Shown here: positions 1 through 8,429 of the stretch, one piece after another
How the letters are laid out: each line of letters opens with the position of its first letter
How positions within the stretch are numbered: the first letter of the stretch is position 1
Origin: Rhodanobacter sp. OK091
GTDB lineage: Bacteria > Pseudomonadota > Gammaproteobacteria > Xanthomonadales > Rhodanobacteraceae
Length of the DNA: 64,000 nucleotides
Direction: 5' to 3'
NCBI RefSeq assembly: GCF_900142825.1
Contig: NZ_FRCH01000001.1
Location: 310,001-374,000, forward strand
The notes under the pieces: generated by a model
What the model was told of the DNA's origin: nothing
Seen by the model: the letters and a program-made list of their open reading frames with translations, nothing else
The model's database searches: none
Program-made: the position numbers and the translations under genes

Positions 1-1
1 C

Positions 2-1603
2 CCCGCGCAAGGTGTGCAGCGCGGTTCGGTGGCCGACATGCAGCTGTATCCGGGTGATCCACTGACGCCGGGCATCGGTTCCACCCCGGAGGCCAAGCGG
101 CTGGCGATCAAGGATGCGAAAACCATTCTGAAGATTCCGGTGCTGCCGATTTCCTATGCCGACGCCACCCCGCTGCTGCAGTCGCTGACCGGCCCGGTGG
201 CGCCGTCCGGCTGGCGCGGTGCGTTGCCGCTGACGTATCACGTCGGTCCCGGCACGGCCAAGGCGCACCTCACCGTGCTGTCGGACTGGAGCCAGAAATC
301 GATCTATGACGTGATCGCCACGCTCAAGGGCTCCACCGCACCGGACCAATGGATCGTGCGCGGCAATCATCACGACGGCTGGGTGTTCGGTGCCTGGGAC
401 CCGCTCGCCGGCAATGTCGCCCTGATGGCCGAGGCCAAGGCGATCGGCGAACTGGTCAAACAGGGTTGGCGGCCGCAACGCACCCTCGTCTACGCGAGCT
501 GGGACGGCGAGGAGCCAGGTCTGCTCGGCTCGACCGAATGGGCCGAGACGCACGCAGCCGAACTGCAGAAAAAGGCCGTGCTGTACCTCAACTCGGACAC
601 CAACGGCCGCGGTTTCCTCGATGCTGGCGGCAGCCATTCATTGCAGCATCTGGTCAACCAGGTTGCCGAGGGCGTGACCGATCCGGAAACCCACGTCAGC
701 GTGCGCGAACGCATGCGCGCGCACATGCTGGTCGCCGGCTTCAGCAAGGATGCGAAGCCCGAGGCCAAGGCGAACGCCAAGCTGGCGGCAGCAGGCGGCG
801 ACGTGCCGATCCAGGCGCTGGGCTCCGGCTCCGACTACAGCGCGTTCCTGGAACATCTTGGCATCGCCTCGCTCGACCTCGGCTTCAGCGGCGAGGACGA
901 CAACGGCGGCATCTACCATTCGCGCTACGACTCGTTCGACCACTACGCGCGCTTCGGCGACCCCACCTTCGAGTACGGCGTGGCGCTCTCCAAAGTCGCG
1001 GGCCACGTCGTGCTACGCACCGCCGATGCGAGCGTGTTGCCCCTGCGCTTCGGCGATTTCAGCAGCACGCTCGACCGCTATGTGGGTGAACTGCACAAGC
1101 TGGTCGACGACACCCGCCAGGCTACCGAGGAGCAGCACCAGTTGCTGGATCTGCACGCGTTCACGCTAACCGCCGACCCGACCCGGCCGCTCGCGCCGCC
1201 CGCGCGCGACTCCGACATGCCCGCGATCGACCTGGCCCCGCTGGAACAAGCCTCGAAGCAGCTCAAGCAGAGCGCGCAAGCGTATCAGGCGGCCTACGAT
1301 AAACGCGCCGCCGCAGGCTTCGACATGCCGGCTCCGCAACAGCAGCAGCTCAACCAGTTGATGGGCAGCCTGGAGCAGGCCCTGACCGATCCCGCCGGCC
1401 TGCCGGGCCGCGCCTGGTTCAAGCATTTCATCTATGCACCGGGCATGCTCACCGGCTACGACGTCAAGACCATGCCCGGCGTGCGCGAAGCGATCGAAGC
1501 CCGCCGCTGGAACGAGGCCAACCACTACGCCACGGTTACCGCGAACGTGCTCGACCGCTATCGCGCGCAACTCGATCAGCTGACTGCACTATTGAACAAG
1601 TAA
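2..1603 (+). CDS. M28-family metallopeptidase, glutamate carboxypeptidase II-like (5' end outside window)
   Basis: The reading frame is open from the first bases of the window to the TAA at 1601, so the N-terminus is missing. The visible part covers the end of the protease-associated region, the M28 zinc peptidase core and the C-terminal transferrin-receptor-like dimerisation domain. Di-zinc ligand motifs are recognisable: GNHHDGW followed by a WDP Asp, the DGEEPG Glu pair, the NSDTNG Asp, and a late YHSRYDS His. This matches the glutamate carboxypeptidase II/NAALADase family, which removes C-terminal residues from peptides. The protein is probably secreted, as for relatives, but no signal can be seen here. 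A second secreted protein gene follows 32 bases downstream on the same strand, so co-transcription is likely. Confidence 0.88.
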   Translation, partial: PAQGVQRGSVADMQLYPGDPLTPGIGSTPEAKRLAIKDAKTILKIPVLPISYADATPLLQSLTGPVAPSGWRGALPLTYHVGPGTAKAHLTVLSDWSQKSIYDVIATLKGSTAPDQWIVRGNHHDGWVFGAWDPLAGNVALMAEAKAIGELVKQGWRPQRTLVYASWDGEEPGLLGSTEWAETHAAELQKKAVLYLNSDTNGRGFLDAGGSHSLQHLVNQVAEGVTDPETHVSVRERMRAHMLVAGFSKDAKPEAKANAKLAAAGGDVPIQALGSGSDYSAFLEHLGIASLDLGFSGEDDNGGIYHSRYDSFDHYARFGDPTFEYGVALSKVAGHVVLRTADASVLPLRFGDFSSTLDRYVGELHKLVDDTRQATEEQHQLLDLHAFTLTADPTRPLAPPARDSDMPAIDLAPLEQASKQLKQSAQAYQAAYDKRAAAGFDMPAPQQQQLNQLMGSLEQALTDPAGLPGRAWFKHFIYAPGMLTGYDVKTMPGVREAIEARRWNEANHYATVTANVLDRYRAQLDQLTALLNK

Positions 1604-1635
1604 GTCCGTTCACGGAAACGGGCACCCTGGAGCTC

Positions 1636-2967
1636 ATGCCATTGCCTCGAACAGGAGTCAGGTTTGCATGCATGTTGCTGCTTGCCGGCATGTCGGCGGC
1701 AGCTCACGCGCAATCGGCCGACTCGTGGCAGGCCCGTCAGGCCGAGGCTTCGCGCGTGTACGGAAACATCGTGCACGAAGCCGACCGGCACAAGGGGCTG
1801 CTGGCCCGCTACCAGGTCATGCGCGCAGCCTATGCCGGCAACAGGGATCCCGCCTTCCATCAGATGTTCGACCAGTACCTGAGCTGGTATCAGACCTTTC
1901 TCGGCGACTATCCCGGCGCCTCGGCCACCTTTTCCATCAAGCAGGCGCAACTGCCGCAGGACAGTCCACCGCCGCTGTCCGGCTCCGAATACACCGCCCG
2001 CCCCGCACTCGAAGCGATTCCCGAGCTGGCCAGGAACTATCGGGCGGTGTTCTTCAACGAAGCGCACAACGTGCCGCTCACTCGCATCCTGACCGTGCAA
2101 CTGCTGGCCCGCCTGCGCGCGGAAGGCTTCGACTACTTCGCGGCCGAAACGCTCTCGCAGACCGACACCGGGTTGCAAGCGCGCGGCTATCCGGTCGAGG
2201 GCAGCGGCTTCTATACCGAAGAACCGATCTACGCCGACATGGTACGCACCGCCTTGAAGCTCGGCTTCAAGGTGATCGCCTACGAAGCCACTTCGGACGC
2301 GACCGGCGATGCCCGCGAAGCCGAGCAGGCCGACAACCTCTATCGCCAGGTCTTCCAGAAAGATCCGCACGCGCGGCTGGTGGTCAATGCCGGCTATGAA
2401 CACATCCGGGAATCGGGAACGTTCCTCGGCGGCGCGTCCATGGCCGAACACCTGCGCAAGCTCACTGGCATCGACCCGCTCACCATTGAACAGACCGTGC
2501 TGTTTCCACATCGGTCGGCTGACGACGATCATCCCTGCTACACCGCCGTGATGCAGAAACTGCGGCCGAAGGTGCCGATCATTTTTCAGAACCAGGCAGG
2601 CGAACCCTGGGCGCTACGCACGAGCTACGACGTCAGCGTGTTCTTTCCGCCTCAGACGCTGCGCCACGGGCGTCCCACCTGGCTGACCCTGGGCGACGAG
2701 CGCAAGCCGTACTTCGTCAGCGGCCTCAGGTGCGTACGCCGGTATCCGTGCCTCGTCGAGGCTCGCCATGCCGATGAGAGCCCGGACGCGATTCCGGCGG
2801 ATCGCCTGGTGCTGGAGCCGACGTCCTTGAGCGAGTTGCCCATGACCCAGGTACATGTCGCCGAGGGTCAGCCCGGCGGCGATCTTTATCTGCGGCCCGG
2901 GAAATACCGGCTGACTTACATCGATGTGAATGGGCACGTGCTGGCTCGGGACGACGTCGCGCTTTAG
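1636..2967 (+). CDS. Secreted protein with EreA/ChaN-like motif, function unknown
   Basis: This 443-residue protein begins with a Sec signal peptide (short basic start, hydrophobic core, AHA-Q cleavage site near residue 25). The start is preceded by CTGGAG at suitable spacing. The segment around residues 140-170 contains FNEAHNVPLTR followed by a long helix and an AETL motif, and residues near 250 contain NAGYEH. The Glu-Ala-His motif with a later His resembles the EreA/ChaN/TraB-like superfamily (erythromycin esterase, haem-binding ChaN), but similarity is weak and no specific substrate can be named. The C-terminal 100 residues look like a beta-rich accessory domain. It follows the M28 peptidase and precedes another peptidase gene, so a role in envelope or peptide metabolism is possible but unproven. 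Confidence 0.75.
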   Translation: MPLPRTGVRFACMLLLAGMSAAAHAQSADSWQARQAEASRVYGNIVHEADRHKGLLARYQVMRAAYAGNRDPAFHQMFDQYLSWYQTFLGDYPGASATFSIKQAQLPQDSPPPLSGSEYTARPALEAIPELARNYRAVFFNEAHNVPLTRILTVQLLARLRAEGFDYFAAETLSQTDTGLQARGYPVEGSGFYTEEPIYADMVRTALKLGFKVIAYEATSDATGDAREAEQADNLYRQVFQKDPHARLVVNAGYEHIRESGTFLGGASMAEHLRKLTGIDPLTIEQTVLFPHRSADDDHPCYTAVMQKLRPKVPIIFQNQAGEPWALRTSYDVSVFFPPQTLRHGRPTWLTLGDERKPYFVSGLRCVRRYPCLVEARHADESPDAIPADRLVLEPTSLSELPMTQVHVAEGQPGGDLYLRPGKYRLTYIDVNGHVLARDDVAL

Positions 2968-3083
2968 TGATGCTCCCGCCAGGCATGGCCATCGTGTTGC
3001 CCAACTGATGGGCTACACGCGATCGTTCCCGTTCTGGCAGAGTGCAGCGATCTGTTGCCATGCGATACAGGGGCGTCAACATC

Positions 3084-5867
3084 ATGCGCGTGTCCATCCG
3101 ACTTTCACTCGTCGCCTTGCTGGCGCTTGGTACCGCCAGCGTTGTCGCGGCGACCGCGCCGGGAGGCCTGGCACCGTATGCGCGCGACCCGGCACAACCG
3201 GTCGATCAGGCCTATACCGACCAGATCCTGAAATTCACCACCGACCCCTCATTCAATTCGCCACTGACCGACTACCTGCCCGCCTCCGCTACCGTACCCA
3301 CGCCGGAGAAAGTGCTAGGCCACATTTCCGGCGCACCGAACTTCCTGCCCTACTCGGCCGACGTCTATCTCTACTTCCGCGCATTGGCCGCGGCCAGTCC
3401 ACGGGTGAAGGTGTTTTCCATCGGCAAGAGTGAGGAAGGCCGCGAGATGATCGCGGTGGCGATCGCCGACGAAAGCCTGCTGGCCGACCTAGACGCGAAC
3501 AAGGCGCGCCTGGCCAAGCTGGCCGATCCGCGCAGCATCGGCATGGACGACGCCACCGCCGACCAGCTGATCGCGCAGTCCACGCCGGTCTATTACATCA
3601 CCGGCACCATCCATTCCACTGAGACGGGCGCGCCGACCGCGCTGATGGAGCTGGCCTATCGCCTCGCGGTGGACGACGCGCCATACATCCGGCACATCCG
3701 CTCGCACGTGATCACGCTGATCACACCGGTGGTCGAAGTCGATGGCCGCGATCGCATGGTCGATCTGTACAACTGGCATCTGGCGCATCCCGGCCAGAAC
3801 TATCCCCCGCTGCTGTATTGGGGCCATTACGTCGCGCACGACAACAACCGTGACGCGATGGCGATGACGCTGAACCTCACCCGCAACGTGGCGGATACCT
3901 ATATCGGCTGGCATGCCCAGGTACTGCACGACCTGCACGAATCGGTGCCGTTCCTGTACGACAACACGGTGGGCGACGGCCCGTACAACGCCTGGATCGA
4001 CCCTATCCTCACCGGCGAATGGCAGCAGCTGGGCTGGGACAACGTGCAGCAGATGACCTCGCTGGGTATGCCCGGCGTGTTTACCCACGGCGACTTCGAC
4101 ACCTGGAGCCCGGGCTATCTGATGTTCATTGCAGCCATGCACAACGGCGTCAGCCGGTTGTACGAGACTTTCGGCAACGACGGCGCCGACACCGTACAGC
4201 GCATCCTCGAACCCAACGACTATCAGCGCACCTGGTATCGGCCGAACCCGCCGCTGCCGACCGTGCTCTGGTCGCAGCGCGACAACAACAACTACGAACA
4301 GACCGGCCTGCTCACCGCGCTGAACTATTTTTCCGGCAACAGCCAGCTGTTCCTGAAAAACTTCTACCTGAAGAGCAAGCGCTCGATCGAGAAGCCGCAA
4401 CAGGCCGGCCCGGCCGCGTATGTGTTTCCCGCCGACGACACGCGCAGCGGCTCGCGCGCCCAGTTGCTGCGCATCCTGCAGCTACAGCACGCCGAGGTCA
4501 GCCGCACCGACGCGCCTGTCACCGTAACGCTGCCGAAACAGAACGACGGCAAGGACGACGGCAAGACCCAAAAGACCAGCACCCGGACCTTCCCCGCCGG
4601 CAGCTACGTGATGCGCATGGATCAACCGTATTCGCGCATCGTCGACGCCTTGCTCGACCGCCAATACTGGTCGCCGAAGGATCCGCAGCAGCATCCGTAC
4701 GACGACACCGGCTGGTCGATGGGCGACCTGTTCGATGTGCAGGTTGTGCGGGTCACCGACAACACCATCCTGAAGACACCGATGAGTCTGCTCAGCGAGC
4801 CGATCGCAGTACCGCAGGGGCTGGCCGCAGTCGACATGCCGGATGCGAAGCTGCCGCGCATCGCGCTGATGCACACCTGGCTGGATACCCAGACCGAGGG
4901 CTGGTGGCGGATGGCGCTGGACAAGCTGCACGTGCCGTACGACTACATCAGCACCCAGGACGTGGCGAAGGCCGGCGACCTGCGCGCGAAGTACGACGTG
5001 ATCCTGTTCGGCCCAATCGGCGGCACCAGCACGCAGCAGATCATCGACGGCCTGCCGATGTGGGGCAACCCATTGCCGTGGAAGACCACCAGGCTGACAC
5101 CCAACCTCGGCCACATCGATTCCACCGACGACATCCGCCCCGGCCTCGGCGCCAGTGGCGTCGCCCATCTCAAGCAGTTCGTGCAGGCCGGCGGCCTGCT
5201 GATCACCGCCGAGGACACCGCGAAATTCGCGATCGACACCGGCATGGCGCCGGGCGTGTTCGTCACGCCCGCCAGCAAGCTGAAAGTCGTCGGCAGCGTG
5301 CTGCAGGCGAAGTTCGTCGATCGCAGCAGTCCGATCGCCACCAGTTACACCCGCGACGAGCTGGCCTTGTACAGCGCCGCCGGCCAGTCGTTCACCTTGT
5401 CCAACCTAGTCACTGGCGATAAGGGCTTGCCCAACGCGAAGGACTTCCAGCGCCCGACCGGGCGCGGCGGCCCGCACGACACCGACACGCCCGAAGGACG
5501 TGCCTCAGTCGAGCCTCCCGCACTGCCCGACGTCAAACCGTGGCAGGCGTTGCCGCTGAACGCCGAACAGATGCGCAACAACCCATGGGTGCTCCCGGAT
5601 GGGCAGCGCCCACAGGTGATCCTGCGTTACACCGACGCCGCGCATCTGCTGATTTCCGGCCTGCTCGACGGCGGCGACGAGATGGCCGAGCGCGCCGCCG
5701 TGGTCGACGCCCGCTATGGCAAGGGTCATGTGCTGCTGTTTGCCGGCAATCCGATCTGGCGCGGCGAAACGATCGGCAGCTATCCGCTGGTGTTCAATGC
5801 GATCGTCAACTTCGACCGATTGGATACGCAGGCTGCAAAATCGGAAGCCGAAAGGAAGACCGAATAA
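3084..5867 (+). CDS. Secreted M14-family zinc carboxypeptidase
   Basis: An in-frame ATG exists at 3042, but 3084 is preferred because it gives a clean signal peptide (MRVSIRLSL then a hydrophobic core ending AATA) and follows AGGGG at good spacing. The mature protein is about 900 residues. The M14 signature is visible: IHSTE near residue 177 supplies the zinc-binding His and Glu, and a downstream HDLHES segment supplies a plausible third zinc His. HDNNRD near residue 265 is typical of the large periplasmic M14 subgroup that also carries a C-terminal glutamine-amidotransferase-like domain. Such enzymes trim C-terminal residues from peptides in the periplasm or outside the cell. The convergent gene downstream is separated by a large inverted repeat. 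Confidence 0.88.
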   Translation: MRVSIRLSLVALLALGTASVVAATAPGGLAPYARDPAQPVDQAYTDQILKFTTDPSFNSPLTDYLPASATVPTPEKVLGHISGAPNFLPYSADVYLYFRALAAASPRVKVFSIGKSEEGREMIAVAIADESLLADLDANKARLAKLADPRSIGMDDATADQLIAQSTPVYYITGTIHSTETGAPTALMELAYRLAVDDAPYIRHIRSHVITLITPVVEVDGRDRMVDLYNWHLAHPGQNYPPLLYWGHYVAHDNNRDAMAMTLNLTRNVADTYIGWHAQVLHDLHESVPFLYDNTVGDGPYNAWIDPILTGEWQQLGWDNVQQMTSLGMPGVFTHGDFDTWSPGYLMFIAAMHNGVSRLYETFGNDGADTVQRILEPNDYQRTWYRPNPPLPTVLWSQRDNNNYEQTGLLTALNYFSGNSQLFLKNFYLKSKRSIEKPQQAGPAAYVFPADDTRSGSRAQLLRILQLQHAEVSRTDAPVTVTLPKQNDGKDDGKTQKTSTRTFPAGSYVMRMDQPYSRIVDALLDRQYWSPKDPQQHPYDDTGWSMGDLFDVQVVRVTDNTILKTPMSLLSEPIAVPQGLAAVDMPDAKLPRIALMHTWLDTQTEGWWRMALDKLHVPYDYISTQDVAKAGDLRAKYDVILFGPIGGTSTQQIIDGLPMWGNPLPWKTTRLTPNLGHIDSTDDIRPGLGASGVAHLKQFVQAGGLLITAEDTAKFAIDTGMAPGVFVTPASKLKVVGSVLQAKFVDRSSPIATSYTRDELALYSAAGQSFTLSNLVTGDKGLPNAKDFQRPTGRGGPHDTDTPEGRASVEPPALPDVKPWQALPLNAEQMRNNPWVLPDGQRPQVILRYTDAAHLLISGLLDGGDEMAERAAVVDARYGKGHVLLFAGNPIWRGETIGSYPLVFNAIVNFDRLDTQAAKSEAERKTE

Positions 5868-5956
5868 CGCGCTACGCCGTTATCGCCATTCCGCCAAGCA
5901 TCCATGCCAATTCGCCTCCTCCACGCCAACACCTCCACAGCCCCACACCCACAAAC

Positions 5957-6026
5957 CGTCATTCCGGCGCAGGCCGGAATCGCTGTTCGTTGTTGAAGAG
6001 CGATTCCGGCCTGCGCCGGAATGACG
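5957..6026. repeat. Perfect 28-bp inverted repeat (REP pair / bidirectional terminator)
   Basis: The arms at 5957-5984 and 5999-6026 are exact reverse complements separated by a 14-base loop. Each arm also contains its own small palindrome (TTCCGG-N6-CCGGAA), as in paired REP elements. It lies between two convergent genes ending at 5867 and 6051, so it could terminate both transcripts. Related CGTC...GACG ended elements occur at 21217 and 63322. Confidence 0.85.
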
Positions 6027-6050
6027 ATGTCGGAAGTTTTCGAAGCGATC

Positions 6051-7853
6051 TTACGCACGATCGGTAGCCACGCCAGCGACCCGCTGGCGCGGTTGCGTGT
6101 CGTAGCACACGCTGACCCGGTTGCGGCCTTCGCGCTTGGCCAGGTACAGCCCATCGTCAGCATGGATCAGTAGCTGACGCAGTTCGTAGCCGGAGCGGGC
6201 AATCGTGGCCACGCCGAAACTGGCAGAGATCGGAATACCGGGCATGTCGTCGTCGGTGACCGCGGTGGCGATCGCCACACGGATCTGTTCGGCCCGATTG
6301 ACTGCCTGGTCCAACGTGCATTCGGGCAACACGATGCCGAATTCCTCGCCGCCGAGGCGGCCGAAGATATCGGTGGAGCGCAGATGCTGCTCACACGCTT
6401 CCACGGCGCGCTTGAGCACGCGGTCACCCACCGCATGTCCATGGGTATCGTTGACGACCTTGAAGTGATCCAGATCGATCAGCACCAGACAGGCCTGCCG
6501 CCCCGACTTCTTGCAGTACTGCAACTGCAGCTCGGCCGAACTCACGAAATGCTGCCGGTTGAAAATGCCGGTGAGACCGTCGCGGCGGGCCAGCTTCATG
6601 AAACGCAGTTGGGAGCGCTTGATTCGATAAGTCCAGAACGCGATGAAGGCCAGCACCACCAGCAGCAACAAAATATACAGCCGACTCGTTTCAGAGGCTT
6701 TCTTGTCGAGCGACTGCTGCAGCTGCAGGATCTGGTTCTGCTTGTTCAGTGCGTCGATCTGCAGCTTCTTCGCCACGACTTGCTGCCGCACCGTCTGGAA
6801 AGCCAGCGCCTTTGCGCTTACATCGTTCAGATAGCCCTTGTCGGCGGCCATGTATTTTTCGTGATAGATCAGGGCGGCGTCCAGGTCGCCCTGCTTCTTT
6901 GCGATCAGATACAGCAATTCATAAGCGCTGGTCAGCGACTTCGTGAACTCGTGCTTGACGCCGTCATCGACGGCGGCCTGCGCATACTGTTTCGCCAGCG
7001 CGATATCGCCTTCGTTCCAGTACGCCTGCGCCAGCGACGAATCAAAATCCGAAATCAGCTCGGGATAGCCGATACGTCGGACGTCTGCATAGTTCTCCTG
7101 CAAAAGTTTGATAGCGGCGGATGAGTGGCCATGCTGAATGTCAAAACTCGCCACATAGAAACGTATGGTATTGGCGAAGATGAATTCCGATGCCTTGTTG
7201 CAGGCAGCTATGGCGTCGCCTGGCTGCTTGTCCAGTGTCGTGAACTTGCCGCTCTGATACAGCGACTGAGCCTGAAGGAACCTGCCTTTGCAACTACCCT
7301 CATCGTTCAAATTTTCCGAAAGCATCTGGCTTGCGTAGTGCTGACCCAGATCGTATTGACCTGCTTCGTTGTAGAGAAATCCGGCAGTCCCCAAGGCCTG
7401 TATGCGGGCATTCGTGTCAACAATCTGTGGCAGCTGATCGAGTAATTGACTTACTCGCGCAAAAGCATCCTCATAGCGGGATCCAATGACAAGGTTGTTC
7501 ACCAAGGTCGTGCCCGCGCGAAACCGCAACGTGGCATCCATGGACTCCGCGATAACCGCATTCAGCAGCGGTGTGGCGGTTTCGTAGTCGCCTTGATAAC
7601 CGGCCTCCCACGCTTTGAGGTAGCGCAGGTAAAGCTGCTGCTGTGAGGAGAGTTTGGTCGCCTCACCATCGAGCCGCCCCATGAGCTGCAGGAACTCGGG
7701 ATGATCCGACGTCTTGATGCTGTCTGCCAGTTTGAGCAGTTGCGCAGGATCATCGATGGTAGGCACAGCCGCAACAGCCGTGCCTACCAGCATAGCTACA
7801 AGCAAGATCAATCCAGCAAAGCAAGGCCGGCGTTGTCTGCCCAAGGAAAACAT
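6051..7853 (-). CDS. Membrane diguanylate cyclase with TPR-like sensor region (borosin cassette A)
   Basis: The 600-residue protein has an N-terminal signal or anchor (residues 10-30), about 300 residues of helical TPR-like repeats, a Gln/Lys-rich coiled coil, one transmembrane segment near residue 400 (LYILLLLVVLAFIAFW), and a C-terminal GGDEF domain. The active-site motif is RLGGEEFG, and RSTD exactly five residues before it is an intact RxxD product-inhibition site. It should synthesise cyclic di-GMP from GTP in the cytoplasm, with the repeat region in the periplasm. It starts three bases after the stop of the putative borosin precursor gene and is almost certainly co-transcribed with it. 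The protein at 47978-49759 is a full-length paralogue in the same gene order. The sensed signal is unknown. Confidence 0.9.
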   Translation of the reverse strand: MFSLGRQRRPCFAGLILLVAMLVGTAVAAVPTIDDPAQLLKLADSIKTSDHPEFLQLMGRLDGEATKLSSQQQLYLRYLKAWEAGYQGDYETATPLLNAVIAESMDATLRFRAGTTLVNNLVIGSRYEDAFARVSQLLDQLPQIVDTNARIQALGTAGFLYNEAGQYDLGQHYASQMLSENLNDEGSCKGRFLQAQSLYQSGKFTTLDKQPGDAIAACNKASEFIFANTIRFYVASFDIQHGHSSAAIKLLQENYADVRRIGYPELISDFDSSLAQAYWNEGDIALAKQYAQAAVDDGVKHEFTKSLTSAYELLYLIAKKQGDLDAALIYHEKYMAADKGYLNDVSAKALAFQTVRQQVVAKKLQIDALNKQNQILQLQQSLDKKASETSRLYILLLLVVLAFIAFWTYRIKRSQLRFMKLARRDGLTGIFNRQHFVSSAELQLQYCKKSGRQACLVLIDLDHFKVVNDTHGHAVGDRVLKRAVEACEQHLRSTDIFGRLGGEEFGIVLPECTLDQAVNRAEQIRVAIATAVTDDDMPGIPISASFGVATIARSGYELRQLLIHADDGLYLAKREGRNRVSVCYDTQPRQRVAGVATDRA

Positions 7854-7856
7854 CGA

Positions 7857-8153
7857 CTAGCCTGCCGGGACCACAGCCCGACGAAGCTCGGGACTCTCTC
7901 CCGGCTCGCGGGAGGGCGTTTCCTCAGTCTCGTCTTCCTGTTCCTCGTCCTCTTGTCCCGGGAAATAAACAGCGCAGAGAGGCGTTTGTCCCATCAACCC
8001 CTCCAGCTGAGCTTGATCCTTGGCGACAATAGCCGCCTGCAACTCCGGAGCAATCTCGGCGCTGGCTAACGCCAGTTCCACTTCTTCCTGCGATCCATGC
8101 CGCAACTGCGCGTCCTGCCCCATCCTTTCCAGAAAATCGATAACGTCCGACAT
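7857..8153 (-). CDS. Putative split-borosin RiPP precursor peptide (cassette A)
   Basis: The 98-residue protein has a very strong ribosome site (AGGGGGA) before its ATG. Residues 1-55 form a predicted helical domain starting MSDVIDFLERMGQDAQLRH, the pattern seen in leader domains of split borosin precursors. Residues 56-66 (QTPLCAVYFPG) are a hydrophobic candidate core. Residues 67-79 are almost all Asp/Glu. The tail is Pro/Arg-containing. The neighbours are a borosin-type N-methyltransferase upstream and a diguanylate cyclase three bases downstream. The protein at 47658-47966 shares MSD-I--LE--GQ-A-LRH-S and the following helices but has a different core. Which residues are methylated, and whether the core is cleaved, is inference. 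Automatic annotation may call this a hypothetical or LigA-like protein. Confidence 0.75.
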   Translation of the reverse strand: MSDVIDFLERMGQDAQLRHGSQEEVELALASAEIAPELQAAIVAKDQAQLEGLMGQTPLCAVYFPGQEDEEQEDETEETPSREPGESPELRRAVVPAG

Positions 8154-8429
8154 ATGTATTCCCCCTGACTGTAAAAAATTTCAATGACGCACCGCGATGG
8201 TCGGCACTCCGACCAAAACGTTTCGACAGAGTCCCACCCTTTAAAATATCAACGCGAGGTACGAACCCCACGAGGATTGACGAACGCCCTCGCGATCGTG
8301 ATTGGCACGAAAATTACTGATCAGCTGAAAGGCTTGCCCCATGTCCCCGTTTGGCAGGCCCGCCACCAATTCTATGCCTGTTTTGGGCCGGAAGGCGCCA
8401 TTGCCCGAAGACGGCGGTGCGACGCCGAT
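8154..8429 (-). other. 276-base spacer between methyltransferase and precursor of cassette A
   Basis: No credible gene is present. Read on the minus strand, it contains an AT-rich patch around 8240-8255, a GGTCGG/CCGACC hairpin with a four-base loop at 8199-8214, an AT-rich run, and then the strong AGGGGGA ribosome site of the precursor. It may carry a separate promoter or processing site that raises precursor expression over that of the enzyme. The corresponding gap in cassette B is only 68 bases. Confidence 0.4.

Noticed and set aside
4019..5422. A 467-codon plus-strand frame inside the M14 peptidase
   Set aside because: It is an alternative frame of the peptidase gene with Arg/Pro-rich composition and no ribosome site.
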